Notes under the pieces: model-generated
The model's database searches: none
What the model was told of the DNA's origin: nothing
Seen by the model: only the letters and a program-made list of their open reading frames with translations
NCBI GenBank assembly: GCA_937915485.1
Contig: CALGII010000212.1
Location: 1-20,077, forward strand
Source of the DNA: an uncultured Ignavibacteriota bacterium
GTDB taxonomy: Bacteria > Bacteroidota > Ignavibacteria > Tepidaquicellales > Tepidaquicellaceae
Reading direction: 5' to 3'
Length of the DNA stretch: 20,077 nt
Shown: positions 6,935 to 15,154 of the stretch, piece by piece
Position numbering within the stretch: the first letter of the stretch is position 1
Layout of the letters: the number at the start of each line of letters is the position of its first letter
Made by a program: the position numbers and the translations under genes

Positions 6935-7405
6935 ATGAAAAAAATCAAATTCAAAACCGAGATTCTCCGTAACGGAAACATGGACGCAACTTACGTGCTT
7001 TTTCCGTACGACACGAAAGAATTATTCGGAACAGGCGGGCGCGTCAAAGTTAAAGCGCAATTCGACGGAATCCCCTACCGCGGCTCGCTCGCGCCGATGG
7101 GGCTTTGCAATCACGTCCTGATACTTACAAAAGATGTAAGAGCGAAGACAGGCAAGAAAGCCGGTGATATTATTGAAGTGGTCATCGAACAGGACAACGA
7201 GGAAAGGACTATCGAGACGCCGCGGGACTTCCTGAAGGAACTGAAGAAAGCGGGGCTCGCGGAATTTTTCGAAAAGATGTCTTACACTCACAGGAAAGAA
7301 TATGTGAATTCCGTGACTGAAGCGTTTAAGCCCGAAACACGAGCACGGCGGATTTCAAAAGCCATAGAAATGATTTCAGAAATCAAATCACGCAAGAAAA
7401 GTTAA
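6935..7405 (+). CDS. DUF1905/YdeI (OmdA)-family protein
   Basis: A 156-residue cytoplasmic protein combining an N-terminal DUF1905 beta-barrel-like domain (about 5-90) with a C-terminal OmdA/YdeI helical segment (about 95-150). DUF1905 features are MDATYVLFPYD (16-26), GRVKVKAQFDGIPYRGSLAPM (as GRVKVKAQFDG 35-45 plus IPYRGSLAPMG 46-56) and GDIIEVVIEQD (77-87). The C-terminal signature is SYTHRKEYVNSVTEAFKPET (116-135) followed by RARRISKAIEMI. Homologues are called bacteriocin-protection or stress-related proteins, but no biochemical activity is settled. Its stop codon overlaps the mntP ATG by one base (TAATG), implying translational coupling with a manganese exporter. A nested hairpin sits directly before its start. 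Confidence 0.85.
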   Translation: MKKIKFKTEILRNGNMDATYVLFPYDTKELFGTGGRVKVKAQFDGIPYRGSLAPMGLCNHVLILTKDVRAKTGKKAGDIIEVVIEQDNEERTIETPRDFLKELKKAGLAEFFEKMSYTHRKEYVNSVTEAFKPETRARRISKAIEMISEIKSRKKS

Positions 7406-7959
7406 TGTCATTTCCCGAAATACTAATAATCGCCGTCGGGCTTGCAATGGACGCTTTCGCGGTATCGATTGGAGCGGGCACGCTGACGAGCATGCGCGGG
7501 ATGCGTTCGAAAGTCCGCCTGGCTTTTCATTTCGGAATGTTTCAGTTTTTAATGCCCGTCATCGGTTGGTTCCTCGGAAACACTGTGCAGACGTATGTCG
7601 AAATGTACGACCACTGGATAGCGATGATTCTGCTTTCGTACATCGGCATAAAGATGATTTATGAAAGTTTCGGAAAGAGCGGCGAAGCGAAGCAGGACCC
7701 GTCGAAAGGAAGAAACCTTATTATACTCAGCATAGCGACGAGCATTGACGCTCTCGCCGTGGGCTTCACGCTTGCGATGCTGAATGTCAGCATCTGGTAT
7801 CCGTGCATTATTATTGGAATCGTGACGGGACTATTGAGCATAATCGGAATTCAACTCGGGGCGCGCCTCGGAATCCGCTTCGGCAAAACGATGGAACTCT
7901 TCGGCGGTCTTGTGCTGATTGCAATCGGGATAAAGATACTCATACAACACGTCTCGTAG
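7405..7959 (+). CDS. mntP: Manganese efflux pump MntP
   Basis: A 184-residue inner-membrane protein of the MntP (DUF204/YebN) family, which exports Mn2+ and protects against manganese excess. Six hydrophobic segments are visible, in two repeats of three. The family's essential membrane aspartates are present: Asp16 in GLAMDAFAVSIG (12-23) and Asp115 in ATSIDALAVGF (111-121). The C-terminal half includes GARLGIRFGKTMELFGGLVL (residues about 151-170). The length is typical. It overlaps the stop of the OmdA-like gene by one base, so the two form an operon. I do not see a yybP-ykoY manganese riboswitch upstream; the hairpin at 6890-6928 is the only visible candidate control element. Confidence 0.93.
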   Translation: MSFPEILIIAVGLAMDAFAVSIGAGTLTSMRGMRSKVRLAFHFGMFQFLMPVIGWFLGNTVQTYVEMYDHWIAMILLSYIGIKMIYESFGKSGEAKQDPSKGRNLIILSIATSIDALAVGFTLAMLNVSIWYPCIIIGIVTGLLSIIGIQLGARLGIRFGKTMELFGGLVLIAIGIKILIQHVS

Positions 7960-7962
7960 AGC

Positions 7963-8037
7963 AATTTTAAATCTTAAATTTTTAATTGTAAATTGTAGAG
8001 CCCAACACTCTCTTACAAATTTTAAATCTTAAATTTT
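7963..8037. repeat. Two identical 20-bp A/T-rich direct repeats
   Basis: AATTTTAAATCTTAAATTTT occurs at 7963-7982 and again at 8018-8037, 55 bases apart. Both copies are followed by further A/T-rich sequence and imperfect GTAGAG/CTCTCTTAC pairing between them, which could fold after mntP. Repeats of this kind are frequent in A/T-rich spacers of this bacterial group; no transposase or CRISPR structure is attached. Confidence 0.5.
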
Positions 8038-8289
8038 AAATTTTAGATTGAAAGAGCTAAGTTTTTCTAAAATTTGCCACGGCGATTATTTTAAAAAATA
8101 CCAACCGCTCTTATCTGTTTCATCCGCTCTTTCTGTGTGCCATAAACCCGTATGCAAATCAGGATTTCGCGCCATTTTTTATCTGAAAAAGGCATTTTCC
8201 GAACCGAAATATAATTTGTAATTTATTGTAAATTCCGTTTATTTTGCGTATTTTCAACTAATAATATCAAAAAAACATAACAAATTCAT
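8038..8289. other. Non-coding spacer upstream of dnaN
   Basis: Together with the repeats this makes a 330-base gap without a gene. I find no start-to-stop frame with protein-like content, no tRNA, no cluster of DnaA boxes (TTATNCACA) and no IS ends. The proximal half is of mixed composition, the last 90 bases are A/T-rich and probably hold the dnaN promoter. Confidence 0.5.
8216..8246 (+). promoter_or_regulatory. Possible dnaN promoter
   Basis: TTG at 8216-8218 and TATTTTG at 8240-8246, 21 bases apart, resemble the Bacteroidota -33/-7 pair (TTG and TAnnTTTG), one T short in the -7 element. It would start transcription roughly 35-40 bases before the dnaN ATG. A TATAAT hexamer also occurs at 8210-8215 but without a good -35 partner. 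Tentative. Confidence 0.3.
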
Positions 8290-9732
8290 ATGAAATTTTC
8301 TATTTCTGCCGATAAATTTTTCAATGCGGTAAATAAACTAAATTATGTTGTTCCAGGGTCGTCACATTCCACATTACCGATACTCACGAACATATATTTC
8401 AACCTCGAAGGAAACAATCTCAGCATGGTTTCTACCGACCTCGAGGCGTTTATTAAAACCGGCATTGAAGTGGAGGGAACGGAGAACGGTGCCGTTGCCG
8501 TGCCAGCAAGAAAATTACTTGATTTGTTGAAAGCATTAATAATAAAATCCGAATCCGTTATTTCAAAGTCGCCTTTCAATCAGGACTTATACGGCGCGCT
8601 TCTCGGCGAATCGGTTCTTCCCGAACTCGCCGATATGAACACGAGGTACGACAACGGAGCGGGGATGTTGATATACAAGGGAACGATGCCGAATGATTCA
8701 TTCGCTCCGCTCGATCAGGCGCTTGCGGATATGAAAGAAAAAACGGGAAGCCGCGAAGACCTGCAGGAAGCGTTCAACGCGTTTTCAGAAGCGATGAAAA
8801 AACTACGGAGCGAAGCAGACAAGTTGTTCAAGAAATCGGCGGACAAGATTAAAATCAAATTCGAATCAAACGACAAGCATAAAATCACGATAAACTCGAA
8901 GAACGGAAAATACCAGTTCTTCGGCGAGCCCGTCGATGATTATCCGCTTCCCGACGACAGGGAAGAACTCGCGAAACTCGAAATGGAAGGACAACTTCTC
9001 AGAAGGTTCCTCCAGAAGGTTAAGCATTCGGTGAAGAACGACGAGATAAGGCGCAACATGGCGGGAGTCTTTATGGACCTGCGCAAGAGCAAACTGCGCT
9101 TCGTCGCGACGGACGGATTCAGGCTTAGCAAGGTTATCACGAATGAATTCACTCAGGAAAACGGAAAGGACGACAACTTCATTCTTCCGATTAAAACGGT
9201 TGACCTTATCGCGAAACTAATAACCGACGGAAAGGTTAAAGTCGAATTCGACGACGTAATGATTAAGTTTACGTTCGACGGTGTCCTCGTTTATTCAAAA
9301 CTTATCGACGACACTTTCCCGAACTATGAATCCGTTATACCTAAAGACAACGACAAGAAACTTCTGATAAACCGTTATGAGATTTTAAGCGCACTGCGCA
9401 GGGCGTCGATTTTCACCGACAAGGTAACCATGAGGGTGAAGTTCGAAATCACCGACAACGAACTTACTATAAAGTCCGACAATCCCGAAATCGGCGGCGA
9501 GGGCGAAGAAACTCTCGACTGCGATTTCAAGACAAACGCGGGAGACGAGATAGCCGATACGTTCGCGATTGCGTTCAACGTGACGTACCTGCTCGAATGC
9601 CTCACGCAGATTGAGACGGACGACATAGTAATTACGTTCAGTTCGCCTTCGAAGGCGTCGATTATACTTCCCGTGGGCGCGGATTCGGGAGAAGAATACA
9701 TGGAATTAATTATGCCTGTAAGGGTCGGTTAA
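8290..9732 (+). CDS. dnaN: DNA polymerase III sliding clamp with a large insertion
   Basis: Beta clamp that encircles DNA and tethers DNA polymerase III and other repair and replication proteins. Family hallmarks: MKFSISADKF (1-10), TLPILTNI (28-35), STDLEAFIK (48-56), VPARKLLDLLKAL (71-83), VATDGFRLSKV (272-282), LIDDTFPNYESVIPK (338-352) and the C-terminal MPVRVG. The protein is 480 residues, whereas clamps are usually about 365-375. The excess is one block at about residues 84-185, between the first-domain helix (RKLLDLLKAL) and the strand KIKIKFES, where E. coli has a three-residue turn. The block has a mixed first half and a charged helical second half (about 141-185) that could form a coiled coil. 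No frameshift or stop is seen and codon use matches the flanks. First gene of the dnaN-recF-dciA-gyrB cluster. Confidence 0.95.
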   Translation: MKFSISADKFFNAVNKLNYVVPGSSHSTLPILTNIYFNLEGNNLSMVSTDLEAFIKTGIEVEGTENGAVAVPARKLLDLLKALIIKSESVISKSPFNQDLYGALLGESVLPELADMNTRYDNGAGMLIYKGTMPNDSFAPLDQALADMKEKTGSREDLQEAFNAFSEAMKKLRSEADKLFKKSADKIKIKFESNDKHKITINSKNGKYQFFGEPVDDYPLPDDREELAKLEMEGQLLRRFLQKVKHSVKNDEIRRNMAGVFMDLRKSKLRFVATDGFRLSKVITNEFTQENGKDDNFILPIKTVDLIAKLITDGKVKVEFDDVMIKFTFDGVLVYSKLIDDTFPNYESVIPKDNDKKLLINRYEILSALRRASIFTDKVTMRVKFEITDNELTIKSDNPEIGGEGEETLDCDFKTNAGDEIADTFAIAFNVTYLLECLTQIETDDIVITFSSPSKASIILPVGADSGEEYMELIMPVRVG

Positions 9733-9745
9733 ATAGAATCAGGAT

Positions 9746-10924
9746 TTGCTGTTAAGAAAAATCAATCTAAATAATTTCAGGAATTACGCAGTTCAGGACA
9801 TAGGCTTCAATAGTAGTTTCAACTACATTCACGGCAACAACGGAGAAGGCAAGACAAATATTCTCGAAGCGGTATCATTCATCTCGTTCGGAAAAAGTTT
9901 CCTGAATTCAACGGAGAGCGATTGCGTCAGGTTTGAGTCGGACGGGTTTGCGGTTTCCGGCACGTACGAAAACGAACTCGGAAACACGTATGAAGTGAGC
10001 CTAAATTACGACTCTCCGGCGAAAAAGAAAGTCTTTCATCTCAACGGGGAAAAAACGACGAGATGGTCGTCCGAAATATTCGGGAAATTTCCCGTCGTGT
10101 TTCTGTCGCCGCACAGCCTGAACATAACGTACGGCAATCCTTCGGAGAGAAGGAAATTCTTTGACATACTTCTCGCGCAGACGAGCAGGGTCTATCTCGA
10201 CCTTCTTAAAAATTTCACGCGGGCGCTTAAGCAGAAGAACGCCCTGCTGAAAAGCAGGCTCAACGGAGAACCGATGCCGGGAAAGGATTTCAGGCATCTT
10301 CTGAATTCCTATAACGAGAAACTGATTGAATATTCTTCGGACATTCTTTTCAGGAGGTTCGCGCTCCTGAAAAAGTTCATACCGTACTTCAGGGAAAGTT
10401 TCAGGTATCTGACGAACTCGAATGAAGAGCCGGGGATTTCGTATTACTCCGAAATATTCGGAAACGGGGAATACGCGGAAAAGACGCCCGAAGAAATTTC
10501 GAGTTTGCTCGAAATTAAAATCGCGGAAAAATCCGCGGAGGAATCCGCGAGAGGAATGAGCGTTGTCGGTCCGCACAGGGACGATTACATTTTCAGGCTC
10601 GGCAAGACTCACGGCGGAAAGATTGTCGAATTTGACATTAAGAATTTCGCCTCGCAGGGGGAGCACAAGACTTTCGTAATCGCGTTAAAACTGGCTGAAT
10701 ACCATTTCATAAAGGATTCGCTGGGAAACAGGCCTGTGCTGCTTCTTGACGATTTGCTCTCGGAACTCGATTCGACACGCGTTTCGAAAATCGTTTCGCA
10801 CCTGAAGGAATTCGGTCAGATTTTCCTCACGACGACGGATAAGAGTTACCTGAAGGAACTGAAAGGGTTTTACGCTAAAGACGAAATATCAATTTTTAAA
10901 GTCGTTAACGGTAAAGTTGAATAA
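9746..10924 (+). CDS. recF: DNA replication/repair protein RecF
   Basis: An SMC-like ABC ATPase that binds gapped DNA and, with RecO and RecR, loads RecA for recombinational gap repair and fork restart. The 392-residue protein shows Walker A GNNGEGKTN (30-38), the RecF segments GPHRDD (275-280) and FASQGEHKT (301-309), and Walker B with signature LLLDDLLSELD (332-342). The helical arm lies between. The start is TTG at 9746; a TAG three codons upstream (9734-9736) rules out a longer frame, and AGGA at 9741-9744 is close before it. The gene begins 13 bases after dnaN and its end overlaps the DUF721 gene by 8 bases. This order is the classical replication cluster, although dnaA is not in the window. 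Confidence 0.95.
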   Translation: MLLRKINLNNFRNYAVQDIGFNSSFNYIHGNNGEGKTNILEAVSFISFGKSFLNSTESDCVRFESDGFAVSGTYENELGNTYEVSLNYDSPAKKKVFHLNGEKTTRWSSEIFGKFPVVFLSPHSLNITYGNPSERRKFFDILLAQTSRVYLDLLKNFTRALKQKNALLKSRLNGEPMPGKDFRHLLNSYNEKLIEYSSDILFRRFALLKKFIPYFRESFRYLTNSNEEPGISYYSEIFGNGEYAEKTPEEISSLLEIKIAEKSAEESARGMSVVGPHRDDYIFRLGKTHGGKIVEFDIKNFASQGEHKTFVIALKLAEYHFIKDSLGNRPVLLLDDLLSELDSTRVSKIVSHLKEFGQIFLTTTDKSYLKELKGFYAKDEISIFKVVNGKVE

Positions 10925-11243
10925 GAGAATAGATACAAGAACGCGCTCTAACAGGATGACCTGCCTCGAGGATGAAGTAGATTCATTCAGGGAGATTCTC
11001 GGCTTAGAGGACAGGATGAGCGAGATAAAGATAATCGAAGTGTGGAATGAATGCGTGGGCGAAACAATTTCCAAGTTCGCAGTACCCGCGGGCATAAAGA
11101 AGAACAAACTGATGGTAAGGGTCGAGAATTCCGTCTGGAGGCACGAACTCGCGGCGAGGAAGGAAGAGATACTTAAAAAACTTAACGCGAATCTTCAGCA
11201 GGTGAAAAACAGGAAGGTTATAAAAGAAATAGTATTTGTATAA
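10917..11243 (+). CDS. DUF721 family protein, DciA-like helicase loader
   Basis: A 108-residue protein of the DUF721 family, which includes DciA, the ancestral loader of the replicative helicase DnaB in bacteria without DnaC or DnaI. Visible family parts are the helix before VWNECVGETISKFAVPAGIK (43-62) and the strand region NKLMVRVENSVWRHELAARK (63-82) followed by a helix EEILKKLNA. The longest frame uses TTG at 10917, overlapping recF by 8 bases; ATG at 10956 is a shorter alternative that keeps the whole domain. Placement between recF and gyrB is the usual one for this family and supports a replication role. The function is inferred from family and context. Confidence 0.85.
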   Translation: MNKRIDTRTRSNRMTCLEDEVDSFREILGLEDRMSEIKIIEVWNECVGETISKFAVPAGIKKNKLMVRVENSVWRHELAARKEEILKKLNANLQQVKNRKVIKEIVFV

Positions 11244-11258
11244 ATAGTAAAATATAAA

Positions 11259-13238
11259 ATGGCTAAGAATAACAAGAACAACGGTGCCGAAACATACACC
11301 GAAAAAGACATACAGGTTCTGAAAGGACTCGAACACGTCCGCAAGAGACCCGCTATGTACATAGGCGACATTTCGTCGCGCGGGCTTCACCATCTGGTTT
11401 ATGAGGTGGTTGACAACTCGATAGACGAAGCGCTCGCGGGATTCTGCGACAGGATAACGCTGACAATAAACAAGGACGGCTCGGTTACCGTCGAGGACAA
11501 CGGAAGGGGCATACCCACTGGTCCGCACCCCACGGAAAAAGTATCGACGCTCCAGGTGGTAATGACGCAATTAAACGCTGGCGGCAAGTTCAACCGCGAC
11601 ACATACAAGGTATCGGGCGGTCTTCACGGAGTCGGTGTTTCTGTCGTGAACGCGCTCAGCGAATACCTTGAAGTCGAAGTTTACAGGGACGGAAAAATAT
11701 TTTATCAGAAATATAAAAAGGGCGTGCCCGAAAAACCCGTAAAGGAAACCGGAAAGGTGAAACAGAAAACGGGAACACGGACTACATTCATGCCCGACGG
11801 CGAAATTTTCAAGAACAGGGTATTCAAGTTCGAAACTCTCGAAGACAGGCTCCGCGAACTCGCTTACCTTAACAAGGACCTGCTGATAATAGTAAAGGAT
11901 GAAAGAACGGGCAAGTCGGAAGAGTTCAAGTTCAGGGGGGGTCTTGTTGATTTCGTGAAATATCTCGATGAGGGCGAAAAAGTTCTCTCTTCAAAACCCG
12001 TCTACATCTCGGGCGAGAAGGAAGGCATTCAGGTTGAAATAGCGTTTGAATACAACGACTCGTACAGCGACGACATTCTTTCATTCGTCAACAACATAAA
12101 CACTATTGAAGGCGGAACGCATCTTGAAGGATTCAAGTCGGCGCTAACCAGAACGCTTAACAACTACGGGCTCAAGAACGGATTGATTAAGAACGAGAAA
12201 CTCAATTTGACGGGCGACGACTTCCGTGAAGGACTGACCTGCGTGCTGAGCACGAAAGTCCCAGAGCCGCAGTTCGAAGGACAGACAAAGACAAAACTCG
12301 GCAACAGCGAAGTGAAGGGCATCGTCCAGTCAATAACGGGCGAGCAACTCGGAGAATATCTCGAGGAAAATCCCTCGGTCGCGAAGCGCATAATTGAAAA
12401 ATGCGTGAGAGCCGCCGAAGCGAGAGAAGCCGCGAGACACGCGCGCGAACTCGCAAGACGCAAGAACGCGCTTGAAATTTCCGGACTGCCCGGAAAACTC
12501 GCCGACTGCTCCATAACGGACCCGTCGCTTTGCGAACTCTATCTCGTCGAGGGTGACTCCGCGGGCGGTTCCGCCAAGCAGGGTCGCGACAGAAGATTTC
12601 AGGCGATACTTCCTTTAAAAGGAAAAATCCTTAACGTCGAGAAAGCCAGAAAGAACAAGATTTATGAGAATGACGAAATAAGAACTATGGTTACTGCGAT
12701 TGGAACAGGACTCGGCGATACGGAAGACTTCGACATTACGAAGGCGAGATACGACAAGATAATCGTTATGTGCGACGCCGACGTTGACGGCTCTCATATC
12801 AGAACGCTGCTTCTCACGTTCTTCTACAGGCATATGAAACCCATTATCGACACTGGAAAGTTGTACATCGCTCAGCCGCCGCTTTACAAGATTAAGAAAG
12901 GAAAGACTGAAATGTACGCTTACGACGACGACGACAGGGACGAAAAACTGAAATCTCTTAAGGTCGATAAGAAATCTATCGTGCACGAAGGCGGAGAATC
13001 ATCGGGAACGGAAACAGGCTCGAAGGTTACTATCTCGAGGTTCAAAGGTCTCGGTGAAATGAATCCCGAACAGTTATGGGCGACGACGATGAATCCCGAA
13101 ACGAGAACGGTACTTCAGGTAACGAACGAAAACGCGCTCGCCGCCGATAAGTTGTTCAAAATACTTATGGGCGAAGAAGTTGAGCCGAGGCGCAAGTTCA
13201 TAGAAGACAACGCGAAGTACGCTAACATAGACGCTTAA
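11259..13238 (+). CDS. gyrB: DNA gyrase subunit B
   Basis: ATPase subunit of type II topoisomerase that introduces negative supercoils into DNA together with GyrA. The 659-residue length is within the usual range for forms without the large enterobacterial insertion. GHKL ATPase residues: Glu49 and Asn53 in YEVVDNSIDEALAG (48-61), DNGRGIP (80-86) and GGLHGVGVSVVNALS (120-134). The transducer domain follows to about 400. The TOPRIM domain shows EGDSAGG (431-437) with catalytic Glu431 and the DADVDGSHIRTLLLTFFYR segment (506-524) with Asp506 and Asp508. The C-terminal tail has RFKGLGEMNPEQLW (594-607). It starts 15 bases after the DUF721 gene. The A-rich leader lacks a clear Shine-Dalgarno motif. 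Assignment as GyrB rather than ParE rests on context. Confidence 0.95.
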   Translation: MAKNNKNNGAETYTEKDIQVLKGLEHVRKRPAMYIGDISSRGLHHLVYEVVDNSIDEALAGFCDRITLTINKDGSVTVEDNGRGIPTGPHPTEKVSTLQVVMTQLNAGGKFNRDTYKVSGGLHGVGVSVVNALSEYLEVEVYRDGKIFYQKYKKGVPEKPVKETGKVKQKTGTRTTFMPDGEIFKNRVFKFETLEDRLRELAYLNKDLLIIVKDERTGKSEEFKFRGGLVDFVKYLDEGEKVLSSKPVYISGEKEGIQVEIAFEYNDSYSDDILSFVNNINTIEGGTHLEGFKSALTRTLNNYGLKNGLIKNEKLNLTGDDFREGLTCVLSTKVPEPQFEGQTKTKLGNSEVKGIVQSITGEQLGEYLEENPSVAKRIIEKCVRAAEAREAARHARELARRKNALEISGLPGKLADCSITDPSLCELYLVEGDSAGGSAKQGRDRRFQAILPLKGKILNVEKARKNKIYENDEIRTMVTAIGTGLGDTEDFDITKARYDKIIVMCDADVDGSHIRTLLLTFFYRHMKPIIDTGKLYIAQPPLYKIKKGKTEMYAYDDDDRDEKLKSLKVDKKSIVHEGGESSGTETGSKVTISRFKGLGEMNPEQLWATTMNPETRTVLQVTNENALAADKLFKILMGEEVEPRRKFIEDNAKYANIDA

Positions 13239-13359
13239 ACCTAACCGGCATTTGAAGAGAACAGCATACAGAAAATTTTTTTAAGGCGAACGGCAAGGTA
13301 AACTTAAGCGGCTTATCATCCGGATTACGGCTCGGCGTAGAATTTTTTATATTTTAATT

Positions 13360-14184
13360 ATGCAGAAAATAATCGAGGCAATAGTTTACGGCATCATTCA
13401 GGGATTAACTGAATTCATTCCTGTCAGCAGCACGGCGCACATACGCGTCGTTCCCGCTCTTCTTAACTGGGGCGACCCGGGCGCGGCGTTCACGGCGGTG
13501 ATTCAAATCGGCACGCTCATCGCGACATTCGTGTACTTTAGGAAGGATATCGTGAACCTCATTCTCGGTTTCTTCGGCGCACTGAAAAAACGCGACTTCT
13601 CAGACCCTTACGCCAGAATTTCAATTCTCATAATCCTCGGCACGATTCCGATTTCAATATTCGGATTGGTTCTTAAGAAATACATCGAATCCGATTTCAG
13701 GGGGCTGTACGTGATTTGCGCTTCTCTAATCGGGCTTGCGGTTCTGCTTTACACCGCGGAAAAAGCGGCTTCGAGAAAGAAAGAGTTCGAACAGATATCC
13801 ATTCTTGACGGCATAATAATTGGATTCGCTCAGGCAGTCGCACTGATTCCGGGAAGTTCGCGGAGCGGTGTTACGATAACAGCGGGGCTTTTCTGCGGGC
13901 TCAAGCGTGACACGGCGGCGCGGTTCTCTTTCCTGCTAAGCATTCCCGCCGTTTTTCTGAGCGGCGTTTACGAACTCTACAGCGAGCGCGAAGCGCTTCT
14001 GAATGAAAATACGATTAGTCTCATAGTCGCTACTGTCGTGTCAGGCATAGTCGGATACATATCAATCGCTTTTCTTCTGAACTATCTGAAGACCAGAAGC
14101 AATATGCTCTTCATAATTTACAGAATAGTCCTCGCGGCGGCAATACTAATACTCCTTGGAACCGGCGTGCTGACGAATCAGTAG
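13360..14184 (+). CDS. uppP: Undecaprenyl-diphosphatase
   Basis: Integral membrane phosphatase (BacA/UppP family) that dephosphorylates undecaprenyl pyrophosphate so that the lipid carrier can be reused in peptidoglycan and polysaccharide synthesis; extra copies give bacitracin resistance. The 274-residue protein has about eight membrane segments. The two active-site loops are present: QGLTEFIPVSSTAH (14-27, with Glu18, Ser24 and His27) and PGSSRSG (164-170, with Arg168). It is 121 bases after gyrB; that gap holds only A/T-rich sequence and a weak TTAAG/CTTAA repeat. Its stop codon lies one base from the stop codon of the convergent prenyl synthase gene, another enzyme of isoprenoid lipid metabolism. 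Confidence 0.95.
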   Translation: MQKIIEAIVYGIIQGLTEFIPVSSTAHIRVVPALLNWGDPGAAFTAVIQIGTLIATFVYFRKDIVNLILGFFGALKKRDFSDPYARISILIILGTIPISIFGLVLKKYIESDFRGLYVICASLIGLAVLLYTAEKAASRKKEFEQISILDGIIIGFAQAVALIPGSSRSGVTITAGLFCGLKRDTAARFSFLLSIPAVFLSGVYELYSEREALLNENTISLIVATVVSGIVGYISIAFLLNYLKTRSNMLFIIYRIVLAAAILILLGTGVLTNQ

Positions 14185-14185
14185 A

Positions 14186-15154
14186 TCAGTATTCCCTGTT
14201 CGACACGAACGAAACGAGTTCCGTGAGGGATTCCTTCGGCTCGCTGTCGGGGAAATAACCGAGCGCTTCGGTGGCGAGATTCGCGTAATGCGATATTTTT
14301 TCTGTCGTATAATCGATTCCGCCGAACTCATTAACGAAATAATAGACCGTATCGAATTTCTTTCCCGACTCGCTCTTAATCAGTTTCATTATCTCTTTCG
14401 ATTTTTTTACGGGAGCGTTTTTAAGCGCGGTGAGAAGCGGAAGCGTGAATTTCTTTTCCTTCAAGTCGTTGCCCGTCGCCTTGCCGAGAAGTTTTTTCCT
14501 TCCGGTGTAATCGAGAAGGTCGTCGCGCAACTGAAACGCGATGCCGATGTTCTCTCCGAATGCGGACATCTTTTCGATTTTCGTCCCGTCGTCCGTCGCG
14601 CTCAATGCGCCGAGTTTGCAGCAGGTCTTTATGAGCGAGGCGGTCTTGTCCGATATCACCCTGAAATATGTTTCTTCCGTCGCGTCGAAGTTTCTCGCTT
14701 TCTGAATCTGTAGAAGTTCTCCCTCTGACATCCTTTTCACCGCTTCGGATGTTGTCTTCAAAAATTCGAACTCGTTGTTTTCCAGTGATACGAGAAGCCC
14801 CTTTGAAAGAAAGAAGTCCCCTATCAGTACGGACACCTTGTTCTTCCACACCGCGTTTATTGAGGGAAGCCCGCGCCTCGTTTTCGCCTCGTCAACGACG
14901 TCGTCGTGAATTAGCGTCGCCGTATGAAGCAGTTCGACGAGAGTAGCGGCGACGTAACTTCTCGGATTTATTCCGCCGCACATTTTAGCGGAAAGAAGCA
15001 CGAGTATCGGGCGGATTTTCTTGCCCTTCTGCTTCAATATGTATTTCGTGACGAGGTCAACAAGAGCCACGTTCGATTTAAGCGCGCCCGCGAAGATTTT
15101 CTGGAACTCCCCGATTTCCTTGTTTATCGGTTTCGATATTTTATTCAGGTTCAC
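14186..15154 (-). CDS. Long-chain polyprenyl diphosphate synthase
   Basis: A 322-residue trans-prenyltransferase that extends allylic diphosphates with isopentenyl diphosphate, most likely to make the side chain of a quinone. Both aspartate-rich motifs are clear: DDVVD (84-88) and DDLLD (211-215), with GKKIRP (44-49), LGKATGNDLKEKKFTLPLL (223-241) and KTASL (170-174). The residue five places before the first motif is Ala79; a small residue there is known to allow long products, so octaprenyl- or heptaprenyl-type chains are more likely than farnesyl. The start is GTG at 15154, overlapping the tatC stop (GTGA), so translation is probably coupled to tatC. It is the last gene of the minus-strand unit and meets uppP tail to tail. 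Confidence 0.92.
   Translation of the reverse strand: MNLNKISKPINKEIGEFQKIFAGALKSNVALVDLVTKYILKQKGKKIRPILVLLSAKMCGGINPRSYVAATLVELLHTATLIHDDVVDEAKTRRGLPSINAVWKNKVSVLIGDFFLSKGLLVSLENNEFEFLKTTSEAVKRMSEGELLQIQKARNFDATEETYFRVISDKTASLIKTCCKLGALSATDDGTKIEKMSAFGENIGIAFQLRDDLLDYTGRKKLLGKATGNDLKEKKFTLPLLTALKNAPVKKSKEIMKLIKSESGKKFDTVYYFVNEFGGIDYTTEKISHYANLATEALGYFPDSEPKESLTELVSFVSNREY

Noticed and set aside
7960..8289. Possible replication origin
   Set aside because: Looked for TTATNCACA-type DnaA boxes on both strands near dnaN and found no cluster; A/T-richness alone is not enough.
10001..10666. Long minus-strand open frame opposite recF
   Set aside because: Antisense shadow of recF, whose Walker and RecF motifs are intact across this region; low-complexity Arg/Phe-rich translation.
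13239..13359. Terminator or small gene between gyrB and uppP
   Set aside because: Only a 5-bp TTAAG/CTTAA pairing and A/T-rich sequence; no stable stem with T-run and no convincing frame.
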